A DNA stretch of 48,976 bases from Candidatus Wolfebacteria bacterium (GTDB taxonomy: Bacteria > Patescibacteriota > Minisyncoccia > Phycocordibacterales > EsbW-18). The stretch covers positions 1 through 48,976 of the forward strand of contig JAKEFG010000008.1 of the NCBI GenBank assembly GCA_022616195.1, read 5' to 3'. The position numbers and the translations under genes are program-made. Below, in pieces: positions 1 through 8,552 of this stretch. The notes under the pieces were generated by a model. The model did no database searches and was not told where the DNA came from. It was given only the letters and a program-made list of their open reading frames with translations. The number at the start of each line of letters is the position of its first letter. Position 1 is the stretch's first letter.

Positions 1-206
1 CCTTCACCTCGGGTGCGAGTCTGTGTTTTGAACCCATATGCCTCTCATATTACTCGGTTTCTAAATTCGACCGAGTGTCAAAATTTCGGGGTCCGGGTCA
101 CTGTGCAGAGCTACAGAATCGGAGTATACTCAAAGCCGCACTCTTTCGAGAAGGAGATTAGAGTTGTGGAAAAGGGTTAATAACCTTTTTTGATAAATAT
201 TTTTTT

Positions 207-659
207 ATGAACAAAGGCTTACTCATCGGTATAGTGATACTTCTTGTGGTCATCGGCGGGAGTGTTGTTGTGTTGCAGCAGAAACAGAACAACGAGTCAT
301 CTCCGCCGCCACAAAACAACGCGACAACCACCGCACCAAGCGATTACCCAGGTGAGGCAACCATCACCGCCCGTATTGATCAAGGCGCAAGCGCGTTTGG
401 TGTGAACATCATCCCGCTTGGGGTTACGGAGGACAGCCGTTGTCCGTCGGATGTCACTTGTATCTGGGCAGGCACGGTTCGCCTGCGTGCGCTCGTGACC
501 TACGATACCGGAGAGGGTGAACAAGTGTTCACGTTAGGTGAGCCGGTGGCGACGGATGGTGTGACGATACTACTTACTGATGTGAAGCCGGACCCAGTGA
601 GCACGCGACAAATAGCACCGGGTGAGTATTCGTTCACGTTCACAATACAGAAAAATTAA
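207..659 (+). CDS. Small membrane-anchored/secreted protein of unknown function
   Basis: 150 aa ORF; N-terminal hydrophobic helix (GLLIGIVILLVVIGGSVVVL), low-complexity linker, C-terminal domain with SRCPSDVTCIWAGTV motif. Confidence 0.75.
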   Translation: MNKGLLIGIVILLVVIGGSVVVLQQKQNNESSPPPQNNATTTAPSDYPGEATITARIDQGASAFGVNIIPLGVTEDSRCPSDVTCIWAGTVRLRALVTYDTGEGEQVFTLGEPVATDGVTILLTDVKPDPVSTRQIAPGEYSFTFTIQKN

Positions 660-703
660 TACCGCTCGCTGAACGAATCTCTTTTTGCTACCATCAAACC
701 ACC

Positions 704-786
704 GGGCGAGTGGTGGAACAGTAGACACGCAGCGTTCAGAACGCTGTGGGGGCAACCCCGTGGAGGTGCGAATCCTCTCTCGCCCA
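704..786 (+). tRNA. tRNA-Leu (anticodon CAG)
   Basis: Acceptor GGGCGAG/CTCGCCC, anticodon stem CAGCG-TTCAGAA-CGCTG, long variable arm TGGGGGCAACCCCGTGG, T-arm GGAGG-TGCGAAT-CCTCT; CCA not encoded. Confidence 0.9.
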
Positions 787-873
787 CAGTTGTGTTTTCA
801 TAACTTTTGTTGTATTGTTTCCCCTAGGAATTGTTCACGATAACTACAGGGCATAGCCCGAGGAGGATTTGTC

Positions 874-1584
874 GTGTTGAGGAAACTTCGGCAGTGGCAA
901 GACGACCTCGGCTGGAAGTACGACGGTTGGTGGGCGAAGGTGGCATTCCTGCTTACCAACTACCTGCTCGCGCTCATCGAGTTGTTTTACAAGCCGCTCC
1001 GTGCTCTGGTGCGGCTTGCCAGCGCACATTACAGTGTCGCGGGCACCGCGTCGGCTGCGATGAAGAACCCGCCAAACGGCTCATACCTGGGCCCGATTTC
1101 AAGTTTCGGCTGGGCGGTGCTGTGTGCGTGGGGGGCTCTCGTAGCTACCGCGCTTGGTGTCGGTCTCTACTCGTTCCGCCGCTTTCTCTCGGCGGACGAG
1201 TGCGACGTCTGTTCGCGCGTGGCGCTCCGTGCTCGGTTGCTTGGACTCGCATGGGAGTTTACAGATGCGGGTCTCTTCAGGCGAAGCGGAGTCCGCCATC
1301 ACACAAGGTGCTTGCTCTTCATGACCCGTGCTGGTGTACTTGCTCGGCGTTCCGTAGCGTCCAGTGATGTTAGTCGCTTAGTATTCTTCGCACTTTGTGA
1401 AGTTGACGAGGTGGAGCGCGAGGGGGAACAAGAACAGGCGGGGCGTATCTACAAGCAGGCGGCTGAGCTTTTCAGCCGGCTCGGTGATTTCTCTGCCGCA
1501 AGATCGGCGTGGGACGAAGCGCACCGCCTCTTTAAGCAAGCGGGCGCACGTGACCAACTGCTCAAACTCGGCCCTTGCCCGTAG
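874..1584 (+). CDS. Membrane protein with C-terminal TPR-like helices, unknown function
   Basis: GTG start 7 nt after AGGAGG (861-866); hydrophobic segments then AGRIYKQAAELFSRLGDFSAARSAWDEAHRLFKQAG TPR-like pattern. Confidence 0.7.
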   Translation: MLRKLRQWQDDLGWKYDGWWAKVAFLLTNYLLALIELFYKPLRALVRLASAHYSVAGTASAAMKNPPNGSYLGPISSFGWAVLCAWGALVATALGVGLYSFRRFLSADECDVCSRVALRARLLGLAWEFTDAGLFRRSGVRHHTRCLLFMTRAGVLARRSVASSDVSRLVFFALCEVDEVEREGEQEQAGRIYKQAAELFSRLGDFSAARSAWDEAHRLFKQAGARDQLLKLGPCP

Positions 1585-1588
1585 TACA

Positions 1589-1620
1589 ACTGCCCCGCGC
1601 GACGCGTCGCGCGGGGCAGT
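1589..1620. terminator. 32-bp perfect palindrome between convergent genes, probable bidirectional terminator
   Basis: ACTGCCCCGCGCGACG|CGTCGCGCGGGGCAGT, 16-nt arms, no spacer. Confidence 0.65.
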
Positions 1621-1663
1621 AACTCATCTTGTACTTTTAATAACATCTCTCCTGCCCACACAA

Positions 1664-2419
1664 TCAAAAGTGTCTGTGGCTCTCTTTCCAGTGGTCGGGA
1701 TGGTCAAAAATGTGTTCTTTGTCATGTCGGGCAAGTGTGCGGAGTAGTTTATTGTCATTAACCCATTCATTGCCGTTCCAAAATTCAAGTGTGTCAAAGT
1801 TTGTTTTATAGAGCGCCTTCTCATCGTAGACGGTGCCGAGGTAGTAGTATCTTTTTCCCTGTTTCCGTGCCTCGCGCGCACAGTCAATCATTATCCACAT
1901 ACCAAGGGACTGGTACGCATAGGTAAGGTCGTAGAATGAGTACCAATAATGCCCCATGGTGTCATCACTAACCTCAAAAGCATACCCGACAGTGCGATTC
2001 TGGCCGTTCGTGTAGGTGATAATACTCAAGGGGAAGTCTGCCTCAAGAATGGTCAGCAAACGTTCGCGCGGCATAACACCCCGCCCGTGCCGTTTTTCGA
2101 AATACTCTGTACAAAAAACAAGGAAGTTCTCGTTGGTGTACTCAAACTGTTCAACCGGTGAGACGTGGCGTGTAAGTTTTTCGTCAAAACGTTTTGCAAC
2201 TCGTCGATTCTCGCTGTTGAGGGTGAAGTGCTTCAGGTTGAGACGGGCGCTTCGTGCCATGTAGAGTGTCTTTCTAACGTGCGGTGTGCCGGTGTAGGGC
2301 AAGAATCCCTTTCCGTATACATCGGCGAGCACGTCATCGTTTTCAAACTCGGCGTACTCGCAGTATCCGAACGAGTATGTTGCGTATGAGTGAGCAAACT
2401 CACTTTTGAATCTTTTCAT
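1664..2419 (-). CDS. Arginyl/leucyl-tRNA-protein transferase-like (Ate1/Bpt, GNAT fold) protein
   Basis: C-terminal YSFYDLTYAYQSLGMWIMIDCAREARKQGKRYYYLGTVYDEKALYKTNF resembles the Ate1 C-terminal domain; start overlaps upstream Mur ligase stop (ATGA). Confidence 0.6.
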   Translation of the reverse strand: MKRFKSEFAHSYATYSFGYCEYAEFENDDVLADVYGKGFLPYTGTPHVRKTLYMARSARLNLKHFTLNSENRRVAKRFDEKLTRHVSPVEQFEYTNENFLVFCTEYFEKRHGRGVMPRERLLTILEADFPLSIITYTNGQNRTVGYAFEVSDDTMGHYWYSFYDLTYAYQSLGMWIMIDCAREARKQGKRYYYLGTVYDEKALYKTNFDTLEFWNGNEWVNDNKLLRTLARHDKEHIFDHPDHWKESHRHF

Positions 2420-3858
2420 GGTTGTTTTGGGAATAGCGTTTCTGCAAGCTGTGGCAATGATTGCACCATACCACCAAGATTTCCTGAGGTAAGAAGGAGC
2501 ACAATATCGGTTTTTTGAAGTGTTTGTTTGAGCTTTTCAAGCCCCTCTTTTTCTGAGGTGATGGGAATTGTGTTGACGCCGCTTTCAGAGAGCCTTTTCA
2601 CTATCTCTTCGTGGGTTGCCTGTTCATGATTCTGTATCCCGATCTCCGGTGGGTGGTAGACATAGACGACGTCTGCCTCAAGGAATGCATCGTCATACCA
2701 CGCAAGTTTGTTTTTGTTTCTCCAACTGAAGGCGTGTGGCTCGAAAACAACCACGAGGCGATGTTTGGGGAAATGCGCATGCATGGCAGCAATGGCCGCC
2801 ATAGCTTTCTCTCGTGACGACCCAAAACCTTCATATACCTTTATGGTAGATTTGTCGGTTTTGCTATCAAGGCGCCTTGTTATCCCGTTAAATTCTCGTA
2901 TGGCAGACGCGACCTCTTCCGGTGTGAGAAGCTTTTTCTCAAGTACTATAGCGGCCGCGCCCATAATGTTCAAAACATTATGCATACCGAGAAGCCTCGT
3001 CTCAATGTTAACAATGTCCTCACCACGTCTGGTGAGCGTGAAGCTCGTCGTGTTTGCAAAATCAATATCTTTCGCGCTCCACAGTGGGTGAAAACTCATG
3101 TCGGTACCATACGGCACATACGTACCCTCAAAATCTTTTGTGAGCGCGCGAACGTGGTGGTTGTCGCTACAGGCAACAAGGATGCCGTCTTTTGGAATGC
3201 GCGCTAGGAGCTTTCTGAACGGTTTTAGATAGTCTTCGTGACTCTGAAACTTGTTGACGTGGTCGTGGTCTGCTGAGGTCAACAGAACATCGTGCGTAGA
3301 GAAGAGAAGAAACTTGGACCTGTCGTCTATGCCGGAGGTCGGGTACTCGTCGCCCTCCACCACGAAAACAGCATTTGCGCCAAGATGTCCGTGCGCGGGA
3401 AGCTGGGGGACAAGCGCGCCGATAAAATATCCAGGATCTTTTCCTCTATGATAGAGCATCCATGCGATAAGTGCGGCACAGGTTGTTTTGCCGTAGCTTC
3501 CGGCAATGACAATGTTTTCTTTGTCCCGCGTTATCTCATCAAGCACCTCGGGAAATGTTTTGACGGGAATACCACGAACGTGCGCCTCGTCCACCTCTTC
3601 ATTTTGTGTCCTGTCGAGCGCCGCGCTTGCTCCGGCAACAACCACTTCGGCGTCCTGGGGCACATTGCTCCTTTTGTGGTCTTCAAATGTGAGCAGATTG
3701 TGTTTTTCAAGGTAATCCCGAACGGGCGGGTAACACGATGTGGCAGAGCCGGTGATGTCATACCCTCGCTCTCGCATGAGCGCGGCTGTCGCGCTCATGC
3801 CAACGCCGCAGATGCCGATGAAATGGGCTTTCTTGGTCGTACCTTTTACATCTGCCAT
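2416..3858 (-). CDS. Mur ligase family protein (MurC/Mpl-like)
   Basis: HFIGICGVGMSATAALMRERGYDITGSA, GSYGKTT P-loop, VVEGDEYPTSGIDD, EPHAFSWRNK; internal start MADVKG chosen. Confidence 0.85.
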   Translation of the reverse strand: MADVKGTTKKAHFIGICGVGMSATAALMRERGYDITGSATSCYPPVRDYLEKHNLLTFEDHKRSNVPQDAEVVVAGASAALDRTQNEEVDEAHVRGIPVKTFPEVLDEITRDKENIVIAGSYGKTTCAALIAWMLYHRGKDPGYFIGALVPQLPAHGHLGANAVFVVEGDEYPTSGIDDRSKFLLFSTHDVLLTSADHDHVNKFQSHEDYLKPFRKLLARIPKDGILVACSDNHHVRALTKDFEGTYVPYGTDMSFHPLWSAKDIDFANTTSFTLTRRGEDIVNIETRLLGMHNVLNIMGAAAIVLEKKLLTPEEVASAIREFNGITRRLDSKTDKSTIKVYEGFGSSREKAMAAIAAMHAHFPKHRLVVVFEPHAFSWRNKNKLAWYDDAFLEADVVYVYHPPEIGIQNHEQATHEEIVKRLSESGVNTIPITSEKEGLEKLKQTLQKTDIVLLLTSGNLGGMVQSLPQLAETLFPKQP

Positions 3859-3866
3859 ATTGCTCC

Positions 3867-3872
3867 AATGTA
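3867..3872 (-). promoter_or_regulatory. Extended -10 (TGG-TACATT) for the Mur ligase, 8 nt from ATG
   Basis: Reverse strand TGGTACATTGGAGCAATATGGCAG. Confidence 0.5.
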
Positions 3873-3901
3873 CCATATCTCTGGACGTCCCGCGGGTGTG
3901 G

Positions 3902-3907
3902 TATACT
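3902..3907 (+). promoter_or_regulatory. Extended -10 TGG-TATACT, 7 nt from ATG
   Basis: TGTGGTATACTGTGCCGTATG. Confidence 0.6.
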
Positions 3908-3914
3908 GTGCCGT

Positions 3915-4589
3915 ATGCAGGAAACGAAGCTGACTTCAAAAGAAAAGAAAGTGTTTGAGGGACTGACGCGCCGACTCAAGGTGCCCAAACGTAAGACCAA
4001 GGTGCAGGTGGTTATGGGTATGGTCGGGCTTGTCGGCTCCGGTGTTACGAGTGTCGCGCGAGAACTTACGCGCGGCATTGGTGCGGTTGTACTGGACGCT
4101 GACGATGTACGGGTGCTTCTACGAAAAGAAAAAACTGGCTACGGTCATGTGCGCGAGATTGTCTTGGAACTTGCGGAGCATGTACTCGCACAAGGAGGCA
4201 ATATTGTCATTGACAGTGACCACATTGATCCGAACAAGCGTAATAAGCTTAAAAAGCTCACAAAAGACCGTGGCGCTGAACTTTACTTCGTTCGCACGGT
4301 TTGCAATCCTGACGTGATGCTCGGACGGATGATAACCACGCACTACGGTTCAACATCAAAAGATTTGTTTCAGGCATCGGAGACAGCATGGCGCGGCAAG
4401 TACGGTGCGGCGGTTGATAAAATCCGCGAATTTTGGCGACGCACCCCACTTCACTACTTCTGGAACAGTGAAAACGGTGGTAGCTGGGTCAGCAAGTCAA
4501 TGTCGTTTATCTATGCGGAGATTGATACGACGGACGGCAAAAAGTGGAAGGCGGAAGTAAAACAGGTTGCGGCCAAGCTTCTGCGTTAG
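3915..4589 (+). CDS. P-loop kinase-like protein (AAA/zeta-toxin/APS-kinase-like) with degenerate Walker A
   Basis: VVMGMVGLVGSGVTSVARELTRGIGAVVLDADDVR; NIVIDSDHIDPNKRNKLKKL. Confidence 0.65.
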   Translation: MQETKLTSKEKKVFEGLTRRLKVPKRKTKVQVVMGMVGLVGSGVTSVARELTRGIGAVVLDADDVRVLLRKEKTGYGHVREIVLELAEHVLAQGGNIVIDSDHIDPNKRNKLKKLTKDRGAELYFVRTVCNPDVMLGRMITTHYGSTSKDLFQASETAWRGKYGAAVDKIREFWRRTPLHYFWNSENGGSWVSKSMSFIYAEIDTTDGKKWKAEVKQVAAKLLR

Positions 4590-4603
4590 GACAGATATGC
4601 GTC

Positions 4604-5281
4604 ATGACAAAGCTTTACGTTGTTGCGACACCTATTGGGAATCTTGAAGACATTACGCTTCGGGCGCTACGCACACTCAAGGAAGCGGATGTGATTCTTG
4701 CCGAAGATACGCGGGTGACGAGGAAACTGCTTGCACATTACGACATCCACACACCAGTTGAGCGGTTTGACGCAAAAGTTGAGAACCAGAAAGTCCGTAA
4801 GGTCTCACAATTGTTAGAGGAAGGAAAATCCATCGCGTTGGTATCAGATGCGGGGACGCCGACTATTTCTGATCCGGGCTCTAAGCTTGTCGCGGCGGTG
4901 CACACTGCTGGGTATGAGGTTGTCGCGACTCCCGGACCGAGCGCCTTGACGGCGGCGCTCTCCATAAGCGGTCTACCATCGTCAGAATTTCTATTTCTCG
5001 GCTTTCTCCCACACAAGAAGGGACGTAAGAAACTTTTTCAAGAAATAGTAGAATCGGAGCGGACGGTTGTATTCTATGAGTCGCCGCATCGCATTATGAA
5101 AACACTTTTGCTACTGGACAATTCGCGCGAATTGTCCAGTAAGTATGTGGTTGTGGCCCGGGAGCTGACGAAGATGTATGAGGAAGTGATATCCGGAACA
5201 GCACAGGAGGTATTGGCACATTTTCAAAATAACCCAGAGAAAGTGAAAGGGGAATTTGTGATTATGGTTGCAAAAAAATGA
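4604..5281 (+). CDS. rsmI: 16S rRNA (cytidine(1402)-2'-O)-methyltransferase
   Basis: MTKLYVVATPIGNLEDITLRAL, AEDTRVTRKLL, SDAGTPTISDPG, ATPGPSALTAALS. Confidence 0.95.
   Translation: MTKLYVVATPIGNLEDITLRALRTLKEADVILAEDTRVTRKLLAHYDIHTPVERFDAKVENQKVRKVSQLLEEGKSIALVSDAGTPTISDPGSKLVAAVHTAGYEVVATPGPSALTAALSISGLPSSEFLFLGFLPHKKGRKKLFQEIVESERTVVFYESPHRIMKTLLLLDNSRELSSKYVVVARELTKMYEEVISGTAQEVLAHFQNNPEKVKGEFVIMVAKK
5112..5141. repeat. 30-bp perfect palindrome inside rsmI
   Basis: TACTGGACAATTCGC|GCGAATTGTCCAGTA. Confidence 0.95.
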
Positions 5282-5328
5282 GCAGAGGGTGCTTTCAAAA
5301 GATTTCTATATTTTGTCTTTTTTCACGG

Positions 5329-5334
5329 TATACT
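5329..5334 (+). promoter_or_regulatory. -10 TATACT, 8 nt from ATG
   Basis: CACGGTATACTGTAGATATATGAGA. Confidence 0.55.
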
Positions 5335-5342
5335 GTAGATAT

Positions 5343-5546
5343 ATGAGAACAAAACTCAAAACACTCGCTCTGCTCGGTATGCTTGTCGTTATTGTGCCGT
5401 TTTTCGGTATCCCATTTTCGTGGAAGCAGTGGGCTCTCGTGCTTATCGGTTTGATTATCACCTGGCTTGCCTACTCGCTCCGTCCAATCCCGTCGCGCGG
5501 TGAGTCAAGCACGACTCCTGTCTATACCGAAAACGGGAAGCGGTAG
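5343..5546 (+). CDS. Small two-helix membrane protein
   Basis: MRTKLKTLALLGMLVVIVPFFGIPFSWKQWALVLIGLIITWLAYSLRP; start placed at promoter-proximal ATG. Confidence 0.65.
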   Translation: MRTKLKTLALLGMLVVIVPFFGIPFSWKQWALVLIGLIITWLAYSLRPIPSRGESSTTPVYTENGKR

Positions 5547-5549
5547 CAT

Positions 5550-6794
5550 ATGAAGAAGGGAGCTGGGAAAATGCTGTTTGTCGGGATACTCGGCTTGGGT
5601 GGGCTCTTGGCGCTCTACGGGGCATCGTTTGGAAAGGCATCTATTACCTATGACCCGCATGCGGCTGCGGCGGCGAGCGACACAATAAACGCCGCCGAGC
5701 CGTCGCGGCCCAACGTGACGCATCTCCCGACGCCGGAACCATTCAAGGCGATTTACATGACGCAGTGTGTCGCCGGCACACCGGATTTCAGGCAAAAACT
5801 TGTGAACCTCATAGAGACGACAGAACTCAACGCGGTTATCATTGACATCAAGGACTTCAGCGGCACCATCGGCATTCCGACTACTGACCCGCGATTTGAC
5901 AACGCGACGCTTGCAAGCTGCGGCGCGGCGGATATGCGTGAGTTTGTAGAAGCGCTTCATAGCAAGGACATCTATGTCGTCGGCCGCATCACGGTCTTTC
6001 AGGACCCGCTCTATACCAATGCACATCCGGAGCTCGCAGTTCTCCGCGCGAGTGATGGGAGTGTTTGGAAAGATTTTAAGGGCTTGTCGTTTGTAGATGT
6101 CGGCGCTCGGGAATACTGGGACTATGTTGTGGAGCTCTCCCGCGAAGCATACACCCTCGGCTTTGATGAGCTCAACTACGACTACATCCGCTACCCATCG
6201 GACGGTAACATGAAAGACATCGCGTATCCGTGGAGCGGCACGCTTCCGAAAGCCGATGCGCTTGAGGGTTTTTTTGCGTATCTCTATGAGAATGTCAGAG
6301 GTGACGAGGAAGAACCCGGCCCGCTACTCTCCGCCGACCTCTTTGGCTATACGACGACGAATACCGATGACCTGGGAATAGGGCAACTGCTTGAGCGTAC
6401 CCTCCCGTATTTTGACTATGTGATGCCGATGGTGTACCCGTCGCATTACAATGCCGGCTTCATCGGCATTGAGAAGCCCGCTACGCGTCCTTACGAGGTT
6501 GTGAAGTATTCAATGGAGAGTGCTGTTACCCGTGCACGCGTGATGAAGGAGGCGCTTTCCGGAACAGGCACAAGCACCGAAGAAGTGGCGCTCCGCACGC
6601 TTGCGCAGAAAGGACACGGACGAGTGTCGCAGAGCCAACTCCGCCCGTGGCTTCAGGATTTTGACTTGGGCGCTACCTACACGCCGGAGATGGTCAAGTC
6701 ACAAATACAGGCAACGTATGACGCGGGTTTGACGTCATGGGCGTTATGGGACGCCGGCAATACCTATACACACTCTGCATTGCTTGATGAATGA
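5550..6794 (+). CDS. Putative glycoside hydrolase (DUF4015-like)
   Basis: Signal/TM N-terminus; FKAIYMTQCVAGTP, AVIIDIKDFSGTI, LGFDELNYDYIRYPSDG, YFDYVMPMVYPSHY. Confidence 0.8.
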   Translation: MKKGAGKMLFVGILGLGGLLALYGASFGKASITYDPHAAAAASDTINAAEPSRPNVTHLPTPEPFKAIYMTQCVAGTPDFRQKLVNLIETTELNAVIIDIKDFSGTIGIPTTDPRFDNATLASCGAADMREFVEALHSKDIYVVGRITVFQDPLYTNAHPELAVLRASDGSVWKDFKGLSFVDVGAREYWDYVVELSREAYTLGFDELNYDYIRYPSDGNMKDIAYPWSGTLPKADALEGFFAYLYENVRGDEEEPGPLLSADLFGYTTTNTDDLGIGQLLERTLPYFDYVMPMVYPSHYNAGFIGIEKPATRPYEVVKYSMESAVTRARVMKEALSGTGTSTEEVALRTLAQKGHGRVSQSQLRPWLQDFDLGATYTPEMVKSQIQATYDAGLTSWALWDAGNTYTHSALLDE

Positions 6795-6839
6795 GGCCCT
6801 ACCCCGTGCTTTTTGTGCTCACCTGTACAGAAAGTACGC

Positions 6840-6845
6840 TATACT
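6840..6845 (+). promoter_or_regulatory. -10 TATACT, 7 nt from ATG
   Basis: CGCTATACTGTGAGTGATGCAC. Confidence 0.55.
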
Positions 6846-6852
6846 GTGAGTG

Positions 6853-8550
6853 ATGCACGATCCTCAACAGATAACTTACTTCGCGGAGACCGACTACCGC
6901 AACAAGCGGCAGAAGTTCGGCATCAAAGCGCCAGACCGCACGAAGCATGTCTATGCCATCGGAAAAACCGGCATGGGGAAGTCAACCTTGCTGGAGAATA
7001 TGGCAATCCAGGACATTGTGAACGGCAACGGGTTTGCGTTTGTTGACCCGCACGGCTCAAGCGCCGACGCGCTCCTTGACTACATACCGGAAGAGCGCGT
7101 GAACGATGTCATATACTTCGCGCCGCACGATCTGGACTTCCCGGTGTCCTTCAACGTGATGGAGGACGTTGGCTACGATCGGCGGCACCTCGTCGCGTCC
7201 GGTTTGATGTCGGCGTTCAAGAAAATCTGGGTGGATGCGTGGTCGGCGCGCATGGAATATATTCTCACGAACACCATTCTCGCGCTTCTTGAGTATCCCG
7301 ACTCAACACTCCTCGGTATCAACCGAATGCTCGTTGACAAGGAGTACCGGAGGGCAGTGGTGGAGAATATCGGCGACCCGTCGGTCAAGGCGTTCTGGAC
7401 CGAGGAGTTCGCGAAGTACACCGAGCGGTTCGCCGCCGAAGCGACGCCGGCTATTCAGAACAAAGTCGGACAGTTCACGTCAAACCCGGTCATCAGGAAC
7501 ATCATCGGTCAGCCGAAATCAAGCTTTGACCTGCGCGCGGTCATGGACGAGCGCAAAATAGTCATCGTCAATCTCTCCAAGGGGCAGATTGGGGAGGCAA
7601 ACGCGAATCTCCTCGGCTCCATGCTCATTACCAAACTCTATCTTGCCGCGATGTCGCGCTCCGACCTGTCGCGTCCCGACCTTGAAAAATTACCAAATTT
7701 TTATCTCTACGTTGATGAGTTCCAATCGTTTGCGAATGAATCGTTCGCCGACATTCTCTCCGAGGCGCGCAAGTACAAACTCAACCTCACCATGGCGCAC
7801 CAGTACATTGAACAGATGTCGGAGGAAGTGCGCGCGGCGGTCTTCGGCAACGTCGGCACCATGATTGCCTTTCGGGTCGGCGCGTTTGATGCGGAGGTGT
7901 TTGAGAAAGAATTTGCCCCGCAGTTTACCGCCGAGGATATGGTGAATCTCGGCAGATACCAAATGTATCTCAAACTCATGGTTGACGGTGTGAGTTCAGC
8001 ACCGTTCTCGGCAGTGGGACTAGCTCCGTTTGAGAAACCCGCGATGTCGTATCGTAACATGGTCGTCGCTGCCTCGCGCGAGAAATATGGCCGTCCCCGG
8101 GCGCAAATTGAAGAAGATATTATTACCTGGCACGAGGTACGGCTTGGCAAGGGCGACAGTAAGGTTAGTGGAGACATCACCAATAAAAGGGTTTCTGAGG
8201 GAAGTGGCAGAGACAGGAAAACAAACCAGCATTCTCGCGGAGAGCCCCTACAACGAAATGACCGTGAGGCAGAGCTGCGTCGTGCAATGTCACTTTCTAA
8301 TCTTCGCCGCGAGCGGCGTCCGAGAAGGAAAGCGAAGGGACCCTCTGAGCAAAATGTTCGCGAGCTACGAGATGCACTTGCCTCGGTTCTTGACGCGGAT
8401 CGGCAAGAGCCTGAAGACCAAAAAATGAAAACTGAACAGGAAAGCCGGGAGTCACAGCGGCAGAACAGTGGCAAAGAAGAGACGCCGCGTGAAATCCCGG
8501 AAGGTGTTCTGAGAAAATTATTTGAGATGGACTCGCCGAAGGGAACATAG
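6853..8550 (+). CDS. Type IV secretion conjugative DNA-transfer (VirD4/TraG-like) ATPase
   Basis: Walker A AIGKTGMGKSTLLENM, FVDPHGSSADALLDYIP, Walker B-like FYLYVDEFQSFA; hydrophilic C-tail. Confidence 0.85.
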   Translation: MHDPQQITYFAETDYRNKRQKFGIKAPDRTKHVYAIGKTGMGKSTLLENMAIQDIVNGNGFAFVDPHGSSADALLDYIPEERVNDVIYFAPHDLDFPVSFNVMEDVGYDRRHLVASGLMSAFKKIWVDAWSARMEYILTNTILALLEYPDSTLLGINRMLVDKEYRRAVVENIGDPSVKAFWTEEFAKYTERFAAEATPAIQNKVGQFTSNPVIRNIIGQPKSSFDLRAVMDERKIVIVNLSKGQIGEANANLLGSMLITKLYLAAMSRSDLSRPDLEKLPNFYLYVDEFQSFANESFADILSEARKYKLNLTMAHQYIEQMSEEVRAAVFGNVGTMIAFRVGAFDAEVFEKEFAPQFTAEDMVNLGRYQMYLKLMVDGVSSAPFSAVGLAPFEKPAMSYRNMVVAASREKYGRPRAQIEEDIITWHEVRLGKGDSKVSGDITNKRVSEGSGRDRKTNQHSRGEPLQRNDREAELRRAMSLSNLRRERRPRRKAKGPSEQNVRELRDALASVLDADRQEPEDQKMKTEQESRESQRQNSGKEETPREIPEGVLRKLFEMDSPKGT

Positions 8551-8552
8551 TC

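Noticed and set aside
52-76. Hairpin ACTCGGT...ACCGAGT near the left edge
   Set aside because: Short 7-bp stem with an 11-nt loop and no context; insufficient for a terminator or RNA gene call.
831-1367. 178-aa plus-strand ORF overlapping 874-1584
   Set aside because: Arg/Cys-rich out-of-frame translation; the 874 frame has a consensus SD and sensible TM/TPR-like content.
3292-3933. 213-aa plus-strand ORF
   Set aside because: Antisense shadow of the Mur ligase; no recognisable domain.
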